A DNA stretch of 17,012 bases from Candidatus Borrarchaeota archaeon. Its GTDB lineage: Archaea > Asgardarchaeota > Sifarchaeia > Borrarchaeales > Borrarchaeaceae. The stretch is taken from NCBI GenBank assembly GCA_016840645.1, contig JAEORY010000027.1, positions 1 to 17,012 of the forward strand, read 5' to 3'. The position numbers and the translations under genes were made by a program. This document shows, one piece after another, positions 7,254-12,937 of the stretch (position 1 is its first letter; the number at the start of each line of letters is the position of its first letter). The notes beneath the pieces are model-generated. The model saw only the letters and a list, made by a program, of their open reading frames with translations, was not told the DNA's origin and ran no database searches.

Positions 7254-7793
7254 ATTACGCAAGAAACGCTCTTTAATCTTAAATGGCTTACTAAACGATA
7301 TTACAAAAGGAAAGGGCTTTTGGCACTCGATATTTCACATTGGCAGCATTATAATAAGACTTCAATAAAAAAGATGATGTGTAAGAATGCCTTATTTCTA
7401 AAAGATTCAAACGATAAGCCTTATGGGATAGTAATTCTTAAAGATTGGAAAAGAATAATCGGGGTTAACCAAGGTTACCAAGTAGCACGTCTCCAACGGC
7501 TTTTAAAGAAAGAAGGAATTGGTGATTTAAAATTCATTTTAGTTGGCAAGATGGGCTTTTCAGAGTCTATCGAAGGATTTGCTCGTAAACAGAAGATTGA
7601 TTTAAAATCTGAAGCAAGTATGTGCTATGAATACCCTGTATTAGGAGAATTTGTGCGCAAGCTAAAACGATCAAAGGAAAAAGGAATACAAGAGGAAGAG
7701 CCAGAGGAAATTGACACGCTATCTGAAGACAATATCGAAGATATTAATTTTTCATACAGAAAAGATACTGAAAAGGAATCCTTCCTTGATTAG
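7254..7793 (+). CDS. PD-(D/E)XK nuclease-fold protein with degraded active site; start unclear
   Basis: The safe part starts at TTG 7320 (157 residues), but the frame is open and protein-like from 7254, adding 22 residues (ETLFNLKWLTKRYYKRKGL) that look like the first helix of the domain. Upstream in frame is ATG-AAA-TAA (7245-7253). From the TTG, residues 34-94 (KPYGIVILKDWKRIIGVNQ...FILVGKMGFSESIEGFARKQKI) match the core of Mrr/Holliday-resolvase-type restriction folds: the strand with the catalytic lysine (K41), the GV helix, the hhV strand and the GFS.A...A helix. The acidic or Gln residue normally two before the lysine is Ile here, so catalysis is doubtful. The C-terminal tail (about 122-157) is acidic. 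A TATA-like GTTTATAAG sits near 7186-7194. It could be a nonsense-mutated pseudogene or use AUU/UUG. Confidence 0.6.
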   Translation: MTQETLFNLKWLTKRYYKRKGLLALDISHWQHYNKTSIKKMMCKNALFLKDSNDKPYGIVILKDWKRIIGVNQGYQVARLQRLLKKEGIGDLKFILVGKMGFSESIEGFARKQKIDLKSEASMCYEYPVLGEFVRKLKRSKEKGIQEEEPEEIDTLSEDNIEDINFSYRKDTEKESFLD

Positions 7794-7818
7794 AACAGAA
7801 ATTCTTGTATCTTGAGCC

Positions 7819-7847
7819 TTTTTTTAAGCGTGATTTTTCATTTTTTT
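7819..7847 (+). terminator. poly-T terminator after the nuclease-fold gene
   Basis: Two runs of seven T (about 7819-7825 and 7841-7847) follow the stop codon within 60 bases, as expected for archaeal intrinsic termination. An inverted repeat comes next: TTTTAAAAATTGATT (7849-7863) against AATCAATTTAAAA (7885-7897), with a two-base bulge. Confidence 0.45.
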
Positions 7848-7969
7848 GTTTTAAAAATTGATTCAAAAATTGGTGTGATTTTATAATCAATTTAAAATAT
7901 AATCTCTGAGAAAGTATGCCAGGTCGTAAGTTGCATTTGTCTTTTGGATTCATATTTGGTTGTTTTAAC

Positions 7970-8350
7970 TTATGCGACGGGAAGTCCCCTTCCGAAAGGT
8001 GGGGGATGAAAGCCGCTGGCTTTATATAGTTTTTCGGTGAGATGTATGTTTGGTATGGTGCTGTAACCCGCACCCGCAATTCCCCGACTGGGGTGGAGGG
8101 ATATCCTCCCGTAAGCGACCAGTCAGCAGAGTGACCGGGGTAAGCGTGAGGAAGCCCGTGCATGAGGTCGCTATCCAGCATCGCAAGAAATTCCCCTGAA
8201 TAAGGGGCAGGATAGTGAGTGAGCAGCGTGTGCAACCTGGTAAGCTTCCGTAAGCCCATAAACGTAGGCGAAGCATCGCTTCCCGTGAGGGAACGAGACC
8301 ACCATGGAAAGCTGGAAACCCCATCCGAAAGGCTGGGGAGGATGTCACTG
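7970..8350 (+). ncRNA. GC-rich structured RNA / IS200-IS605 end with omega-RNA-like 3' part
   Basis: The base composition changes abruptly here, and the stretch folds throughout. Hairpins: 7985-8006 with GAAA loop; 8009-8023 (AAAGCC/GGCTTT); 8057-8074; 8082-8093 (CCCC/GGGG); 8095-8109 (GGAGG/CCTCC); 8193-8207 (CCCC/GGGG); 8280-8293 (TTCCC/GGGAA, GTGA loop); 8319-8338 with GAAA loop. Two longer-range stems nest around the centre: AGCGACC 8114-8120 with GGTCGCT 8166-8172, and CTATCC 8171-8176 with GGATAG 8210-8215 (sharing two bases at their junction). The 3' end (a GGAAA-CCCC hairpin followed by GGGGAGGATGTCAC) is, from memory, the typical right end of IS1341-type IS200/IS605 elements, where the TnpB guide (omega) RNA ends. 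No tnpA or tnpB is present. Other readings are an intron remnant or a HEARO-like RNA. RNA fold: well supported; family: inferred. Confidence 0.6.
7980..8344 (+). repeat. paired similar GAAA hairpins at both ends of the GC-rich element
   Basis: The hairpin at 7980-8008 and the one at 8314-8344 are imperfect direct repeats. Both read GGAA, then a C-run, TCCGAAAGG, a G-run and ATG, with only small differences in the stem. They bracket the element. In IS200/IS605 transposons the single-strand transposase TnpA recognises a subterminal hairpin at each end, so two matching hairpins fit a small non-autonomous transposable unit of about 370-380 bases. Confidence 0.5.
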
Positions 8351-8388
8351 TTATACTCTCACTGTATCTAATTAAAATCGATGAAGCG

Positions 8389-8736
8389 GTGTTCAGCAAT
8401 TCTAAATTAATGATTTTGTCATTTATAGGTCTTGGTACACTAATTTTAATGCAAATAGCTATTGCAACAGTTGCAAGTGTCTTGCCAGATTTCCTAGAAC
8501 CAGCTACCTCGAAATATCACCGAGGATTCTTTCATAGTCAATTTATTTTAATTATTTCGGGTCTGCTGATCCTCTTGAGTTTTTTTGGTGCTATAATAAC
8601 TTCAGATTTATCAACAAAAATACTCTCCGTTCTTCTTTCAGCAATGATTCTTGGATATAGTAGCCACTTGCTATTGGATTATTCGCTACCAAGATTTACA
8701 AGGAAAAAGCGGTTACATTTTCTTCAGAGATGGTGA
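8389..8736 (+). CDS. YdjM-like membrane protein (putative metal-dependent hydrolase), short
   Basis: This 115-residue protein has three or four hydrophobic helices. The motifs fit the YdjM/DUF457 family of membrane-bound putative metal-dependent hydrolases: LPDFLEP (32-38), HRGFFHS (44-50) and GYSSHLLLD (89-97). The His and Asp residues in these motifs are thought to bind a metal. Family members are usually longer, with an extra N-terminal motif containing another His, so this one may be 5'-truncated. The structured GC-rich element ends only about 40 bases upstream. The GTG start at 8389 has no ribosome binding site; an in-frame ATG at 8410 is the alternative, and the frame stays open upstream into the element without a convincing start. 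Truncation by, or insertion beside, the element is likely but unproven. Substrate unknown. Confidence 0.6.
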   Translation: MFSNSKLMILSFIGLGTLILMQIAIATVASVLPDFLEPATSKYHRGFFHSQFILIISGLLILLSFFGAIITSDLSTKILSVLLSAMILGYSSHLLLDYSLPRFTRKKRLHFLQRW

Positions 8737-8767
8737 CCATTACTGTTCAATATTGATTTCTCAAAAG

Positions 8768-10090
8768 TTAGTTAAATATTACAGCGCTAATTTCTTTTTT
8801 AATATCCTTTTGAATTGCTCTGATTACTTTTCTAGCACTTGTTTTTGATATATAGCAGTCTTTGGTTATTCTTTCCCAGTTTAATTTAGAGAGATTGGGT
8901 TTTGTTAGAGTATCTTTAACATCTTTTCTATCACTTAATTTAGTTTCAGAATTAATTTGAGTCCCATTTTCGATGTGTTTTTGTGCTTTGATAGTAAAGA
9001 CGAGTCTTGGTTTCTTCATATTCTTCTTTTTTTCTTGAGACAGAAGACCTAACTCTTTCAGTTTCTGAATATGGTAATAAACTGAGTGATAAGATTTCTG
9101 TAATTGTTTGGCAATCGTTTTCACACTGAGACGATCTTGATCATATAAGAGTTGAAGTATTTGACTACGCAAATCATGTCCTTTTTCATAGCCAGAAAAT
9201 GATCTGATATTTCCTTTGATTTCATCTAAAGGCAGAATTCGTTTGGTTCTTTCTCTGTTCTGACTTTGAGAATTAAGACAGTTATTTAAAGAAATAAATT
9301 CCTCTGTTGTAGACTCCTTCGTCCATGCATACAATAATAGTGCAATTGATTGTACGTCTGGCTTTATGATGTACTTTTTGTATCCTAAACGCTTGAAAAG
9401 CTCTTGTGCCGTCAGAATGACATCGAATGGAATGTCTAGAACCGCACCGAAATGTTGGATATAGCAATTTACAAGATTAGTGAACTGTTTGTTCTCCAGC
9501 ATTCGGGGAGATGACTTTACAAGTTGTGTAAAAACAATTCGGTTAGCTGCTTGAAGAACCTTACTCCTTGAGACTAGTGGATGAGTAGCGGACATTATTT
9601 CTTGAAGGGTTCGTGGTGAATAGATGAAACTGACTCCCCACACTAGAGCAGTTGCAGCAGCCATAATACTATCAAGATGTGTATACTGGGGGATTTCTTG
9701 TAGTATTTTTTTGCTATATTGTTCTGCATCTCGAAGAATTACCGACGGAAGTTCTAATTGTGCACATATACGATATATTTCGTTATTAAAGAGTTTTTCT
9801 CGTGCATCACATTGGTATGACCTTTTTAATTTCTTGTGCAAAATTCTGTAGCTCATGTAACTTTGAGTTGATACAGGCTTATTATTAAACGAAAGTTTCT
9901 TATCTTTGTCCTTCTGTCTCCATTTGTAATTTGCTCTCGTTTCCGAAAAATCAAATGGCCTGTCTTCAGCAACTATGCCACAGTGCTCACAAACAAGTTC
10001 CGTGTTCCTAAAATTAACTAAGTATGAGCCACATTCTGTACAGCATTCTTTGTAGTATGTTTCTGGAACTGTGGTTGTTAAAATTTCCAT
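8768..10090 (-). CDS. tfb: transcription initiation factor TFB with extra C-terminal winged helix
   Basis: This 440-residue protein is longer than ordinary TFB, which is about 300 residues. The N-terminal zinc ribbon has C17, C20, C34 and C37 in CTEC...CEHC, the part that contacts RNA polymerase. A linker (about 45-90) follows, where TFB has its B-reader/linker region. Then come two cyclin-like helical repeats (about 95-195 and 200-295), which bind TBP and the BRE. Beyond these is an unusual winged helix (about 305-372): QILQLLYD, then SVKTIAKQLQKSYHSVYYHIQKLKELGLL and a basic wing. A last helix-turn-helix-like segment (about 402-432) ends the protein. The cyclin repeats are divergent. GGAGG eight bases before the ATG fixes the start. 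It may be an alternative, gene-specific TFB whose added domain reads a second DNA element. Confidence 0.85.
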   Translation of the reverse strand: MEILTTTVPETYYKECCTECGSYLVNFRNTELVCEHCGIVAEDRPFDFSETRANYKWRQKDKDKKLSFNNKPVSTQSYMSYRILHKKLKRSYQCDAREKLFNNEIYRICAQLELPSVILRDAEQYSKKILQEIPQYTHLDSIMAAATALVWGVSFIYSPRTLQEIMSATHPLVSRSKVLQAANRIVFTQLVKSSPRMLENKQFTNLVNCYIQHFGAVLDIPFDVILTAQELFKRLGYKKYIIKPDVQSIALLLYAWTKESTTEEFISLNNCLNSQSQNRERTKRILPLDEIKGNIRSFSGYEKGHDLRSQILQLLYDQDRLSVKTIAKQLQKSYHSVYYHIQKLKELGLLSQEKKKNMKKPRLVFTIKAQKHIENGTQINSETKLSDRKDVKDTLTKPNLSKLNWERITKDCYISKTSARKVIRAIQKDIKKEISAVIFN

Positions 10091-10692
10091 TTTGTGTCCT
10101 CCAACAACTTTTTACAAGACTTAGATAACAAAAGAACGACTTTTATTATGGGATGTGCTAAGAGATTTTTGTCAAAGTCATTCTTTACTTCAAAGCATCT
10201 AAATCTATGCTCTATGTTTATTTCCTTTGCAATAACTTTGTTTTTTCTTTGATTTGTACTATTCAGTTTACTTTCGCCAATCACCTAGGGGTGATTGTAT
10301 TTTCTGGGCGTATTGCTTTCTGTTTAAACTGACTAATTGTTTAATTGTAGTTTATTTTGTTTTATAAACTTTATGTTTATTAATATTTTTTTAAAAATAA
10401 GACTTAATTTTTTGCTAATACTTCGACAAAACCATTCAAAAAGAGTATGCTATTCTTAGGAGTAAAAGAAGCGAAATGATTTTCCACGTATAAAAAACCA
10501 TCATGAATAGTAGTTTAATGAGATCTACAATTAGTGACGTCCAGTAAACAATAGTTTATGTTTTTAGAAAAACTTAAATATATCCTCAACTGTTATATTA
10601 TGCGGAAGCTATATTTAGTTTTTTCATTTACGCGAATTTCTTTACAGTAAAATGATATGTGAGATAAATAGTCGTAAAGAAGGATGTAAGAA
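10091..10692. promoter_or_regulatory. divergent intergenic region between TFB and ArsR-type regulator
   Basis: About 600 AT-rich bases separate two divergent regulator genes. For the minus strand, TTTATAAA (10361-10368) is a TATA candidate that would give TFB a leader of roughly 245 bases. For the plus strand, TTAAATATAT (10574-10583) preceded by A-rich BRE-like bases predicts a start near 10608 and an 85-base leader for the ArsR-type gene. A 20-base palindrome lies at 10278-10297. The rest, about 10380-10560, holds only AT-rich sequence with short self-complementary runs and no credible gene. Confidence 0.45.
10278..10297. promoter_or_regulatory. 20-base palindrome upstream of TFB
   Basis: CAATCACC (10278-10285) and GGTGATTG (10290-10297) are perfectly complementary 8-base arms around TAGG. 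The site is GC-richer than its surroundings and lies 190 bases upstream of the TFB start codon. It could be an operator, perhaps for the TFB itself or the divergent regulator, or a hairpin in a long leader. Confidence 0.4.
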
Positions 10693-11250
10693 ATGTCTAA
10701 AAAAGGTAAAAAGTCGCAACCTACAGGAATAAGCATATCAAACTTTTCTGAGGATGATGTTCGAATTTTAACTAGCCTGTTCAGTGTGTTGGCTAACGAG
10801 AAAAGACTCGACATATTGAAAACGACTATAGCTGAGGATATCACTCGTTTGAAGGATTTAGCGAAAGAACTTGGCGAAAAAAACAGTGCCCAAATTGCGT
10901 TGCATGCTAAAAAGTTATTTGATGCAGGTTTACTAAAAAAAGAAGGTGCATCTCTTAGAGATTCACGTGAATACATCCCAACGATAGTAGATGAGACTTA
11001 TGTATTCCTAAGAATAGCACTAAAATACGCACAGATTGTTAATTCCAGAAGGACTGAATTAGAACTGCAGCAACTAAAAGCGAATGCAGAGGAAGCAAGT
11101 AAGAGATTGGCAGACAGTCCAATACTTGCAGGAACGGTATCTTTTTCAGATATTTCTACAAAATATGATGACTCGTTAACGCTAGCCCATGAAGAATTTT
11201 TAGACTTAGTAAGTAAATTTGCAAAGATGGTCAACCTAAAAGAAATCTAA
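10693..11250 (+). CDS. ArsR-type winged-helix transcription regulator
   Basis: This is a 185-residue protein. After a lysine-rich start, residues 21-105 form a winged helix of ArsR type: FSVLANEKRLDILKTTI (helices 1-2), ITRLKDLAKELG, then NSAQIALHAKKLFDAGLLKKEGA (recognition helix and start of the wing). The hallmark phrase is LANEKRLDIL. Residues 105-140 form a long, probably dimerising helix. The C-terminal 45 residues are helical and unassigned. There are no paired cysteines for metal binding. The ATG is supported by GAAGGA upstream. It is divergent from the TFB gene and heads a plus-strand block that continues to the giant HerA-like gene, so it may regulate that block, although later genes seem to have promoters of their own. 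A T-rich stretch after the stop (11251-11290) probably terminates it. Confidence 0.8.
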   Translation: MSKKGKKSQPTGISISNFSEDDVRILTSLFSVLANEKRLDILKTTIAEDITRLKDLAKELGEKNSAQIALHAKKLFDAGLLKKEGASLRDSREYIPTIVDETYVFLRIALKYAQIVNSRRTELELQQLKANAEEASKRLADSPILAGTVSFSDISTKYDDSLTLAHEEFLDLVSKFAKMVNLKEI

Positions 11251-11290
11251 TTTCTTTATTTATTTTTTAGTCTTTTTCATTTATTTTCTC
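11251..11290 (+). terminator. T-rich terminator after the ArsR-type gene
   Basis: Several runs of four to six T follow the stop codon within 40 bases, without a hairpin. This pattern is sufficient for termination by archaeal RNA polymerase. Confidence 0.4.
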
Positions 11291-11386
11291 AGTTCTAAGC
11301 ATAGGATATTTCTTTTTATATTGATTCTTAAGGAAAGGGAACTTATTAGCATTGTTTAACTACTAGAAAGTCTGTATTTCTTTTTG

Positions 11387-11402
11387 TTTTTAAAAATATT
11401 TA
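11387..11402 (+). promoter_or_regulatory. TATA-type promoter for a leaderless transcript
   Basis: An A/T-only stretch with an AAATATTTAA core (11393-11402) is centred about 30 bases upstream of the ATG at 11429. That places transcription initiation at or next to the start codon. No ribosome binding site is present before that ATG, in keeping with a leaderless message. Confidence 0.4.
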
Positions 11403-11428
11403 ATTTAAGACTTCTTTTTAAATTAACT

Positions 11429-11881
11429 ATGAACCATAACTATAGAGAACCAATGGAGTTCAGAAACTTGAAAGTAGCGAGTTTAGATGATTTTAACCTG
11501 GCTATACGTTCGGCATTGCAAGCCATTCTTCAAAAAGTTGGCCTTGTGACGCCATATGACCTTCAACACATATTAGACCAAATGAAAATTGATCTTGATG
11601 GAAAAGAAAAAAGAAAAAGTCTAGAAGAGCTGTCTGATTCAACGGGTAGCAAACTGGTTTACGGAAATATCGAATGGGACTCCATTCTGTACCCTTATGT
11701 TCTCACTCATAAAACCTTCGAACTCCTACGAATTTCATTAACAGAACTAATTTCCCACTTCAAGCAAAAATATAGAATCAGTCGTAAAGAGATGTGCTCT
11801 ATATTGATTGGAGTACTGATTCTCTCGTTTAAAAAACAGATAGGTAATGTTGAGGACAAAGACAGATTTCAACATCGTTAA
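11429..11881 (+). CDS. helical protein of unknown function
   Basis: About 150 residues from the ATG at 11429. A longer version from TTG 11384 is unlikely because it would run through the TATA-like stretch, and a second ATG lies at 11453. I do not recognise the family. The N-terminal half has an amphipathic helix (LDDFNLAIRSALQAILQKVGLV) followed by a basic-acidic linker. The C-terminal half is predicted mainly helical (FELLRISLTELISHFKQKYRI, then CSILIGVLILSFKKQI). There is no signal peptide; the last hydrophobic helix could be buried or membrane-touching. It sits between the ArsR-type regulator and the membrane protein/HerA-like pair in the same orientation, so it may belong to that system. 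Confidence 0.6.
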   Translation: MNHNYREPMEFRNLKVASLDDFNLAIRSALQAILQKVGLVTPYDLQHILDQMKIDLDGKEKRKSLEELSDSTGSKLVYGNIEWDSILYPYVLTHKTFELLRISLTELISHFKQKYRISRKEMCSILIGVLILSFKKQIGNVEDKDRFQHR

Positions 11882-11889
11882 ATAGTTGA

Positions 11890-11895
11890 TATAAG
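11890..11895 (+). promoter_or_regulatory. TATA box before the membrane-protein gene
   Basis: TATAAG at 11890-11895 starts 27 bases before the ATG at 11917, so transcription would begin at or very near that ATG. This favours the ATG over the GTG at 11905, which would lie upstream of the RNA. Confidence 0.35.
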
Positions 11896-11916
11896 AACAA
11901 AGTTGTGAGACATTCG

Positions 11917-12915
11917 ATGTTAATACCGAGCGAGCAAATTCCGTTTCTATTAGCAGTGACAATTATTGCTATGGCTTTTGGGTGGCTAGTCAGAGTTGCT
12001 TACTGGATCGTGCCAATATTAGGACGTATCGGTAAAAGAGTCCTTGATATTCTTACATTCATTGGAAGTATCGCTCATTACACCGGCCATATTATAGGTG
12101 GTTATTTAGTGAGTCAGGACTTTCGTATGGTGTATCGAGCACACCCTAATTATTCATATGCTGCAGGTTATTTAGTCCCAGCAACATATCAAAAACAAAC
12201 TATATCAAAGAGTAACGTAACAAAAGAGGATGTACAAGCATCTTCTTTGTTCCTTAATTTACGACGTACCTCTACAGTAGTCCTGATGCCTTTTCCTTTC
12301 ATTATATTACTAATGGGAGTTACTTTCGTCCTCTTTTCAACTATAGTTGATGCAACTGGTCTATCTCAATTTAAACTTGTTTATTTCTGGGTTCATTTGT
12401 CATTGGCTTGGCATTTGCTTCCTGACGATGAAGATCTCATTTCAATCTATAACGCCCTGTTAATGAGACATATAGGTTCCCTCCTATTAGGATTTGCTAG
12501 CGCTTGCGGAGTAGTGTTTGTTATTCTGTTTGGCACGCAACTCTGGAATTATCCATCAATTGCATCAACCATAGTCACTTATACACCTTTTAGCCCTGGT
12601 ACATTTGGATTCCTTGTAAGCATTGCTTTCATAACCTTGAGCATTGTGTTAGTCATTCTACATCTCAATTTCAAAAAAGTCTCTGGAAAAAGTAAGCAAA
12701 TAGCTGATAACGCGTGGCTAAATAGCGTTTATCTATGGAAACTTAAATTTGGCAGACAATGGTATTCTCCGCTTAGAAACACTGAAGAACCGTCGGTTGT
12801 TTCCACAAACCGTTTTACCGCGAAAAGATTAGTTATAACTGGACTTAAGCTGTTAATATTGATAATCTGTTCCTTTATTGGAATTGGGTTCATTATCCTG
12901 TTCCTTATATTATGA
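11917..12915 (+). CDS. polytopic membrane protein with HxxxH motif, possibly M50-protease-like
   Basis: About 332 residues from ATG 11917; an in-frame GTG at 11905 would add four. Numbered from the GTG, hydrophobic segments lie near 12-40, 48-70, 125-146, 157-172, 186-213, 232-256 and 308-335. One segment carries HYTGH (58-62), and another carries H164, H170 and the acidic LLPDDEDL (171-178). In intramembrane metalloproteases of the M50 (site-2) group, zinc is held by HExxH and a distant Asp motif in later helices. Here the spacing HxxxH is kept but the catalytic Glu is Tyr, so at best this is an inactive relative; the resemblance is tentative. The HerA-like gene starts 22 bases after its stop, indicating an operon and a probable complex. 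It should lie in the cytoplasmic membrane. Confidence 0.7.
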   Translation: MLIPSEQIPFLLAVTIIAMAFGWLVRVAYWIVPILGRIGKRVLDILTFIGSIAHYTGHIIGGYLVSQDFRMVYRAHPNYSYAAGYLVPATYQKQTISKSNVTKEDVQASSLFLNLRRTSTVVLMPFPFIILLMGVTFVLFSTIVDATGLSQFKLVYFWVHLSLAWHLLPDDEDLISIYNALLMRHIGSLLLGFASACGVVFVILFGTQLWNYPSIASTIVTYTPFSPGTFGFLVSIAFITLSIVLVILHLNFKKVSGKSKQIADNAWLNSVYLWKLKFGRQWYSPLRNTEEPSVVSTNRFTAKRLVITGLKLLILIICSFIGIGFIILFLIL

Positions 12916-12937
12916 AGATATGAAAAAGTGAGTTAAA

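Noticed and set aside
7970..8350. RNase P RNA, SRP RNA or rRNA fragment
   Set aside because: A short GGAAGTCC resembles part of RNase P conserved region I, but the partner regions (such as the ACAGAA...GGCTTA box) are absent. No SRP helix 8 signature or rRNA landmark is present.
7970..8350. Group II intron remnant
   Set aside because: GNRA loops are common, but there is no domain V with its catalytic AGC triad near the 3' end and no maturase ORF.
7744..8399. Two long minus-strand ORFs (171 and 125 codons) across the GC-rich island
   Set aside because: They run through hairpins and stems of the structured element, overlap each other in different frames, and have compositions unlike any protein here. 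GC-rich sequence simply has few stops.
9282..9851. Short ORFs inside the TFB gene on both strands
   Set aside because: Shadows of the TFB reading frame; no independent coding signal.
10339..10410. Short AT-rich self-complementary runs as an origin
   Set aside because: Such runs are expected in AT-rich intergenic DNA; there are no ORB-type repeats and no Cdc6/Orc1 gene nearby.
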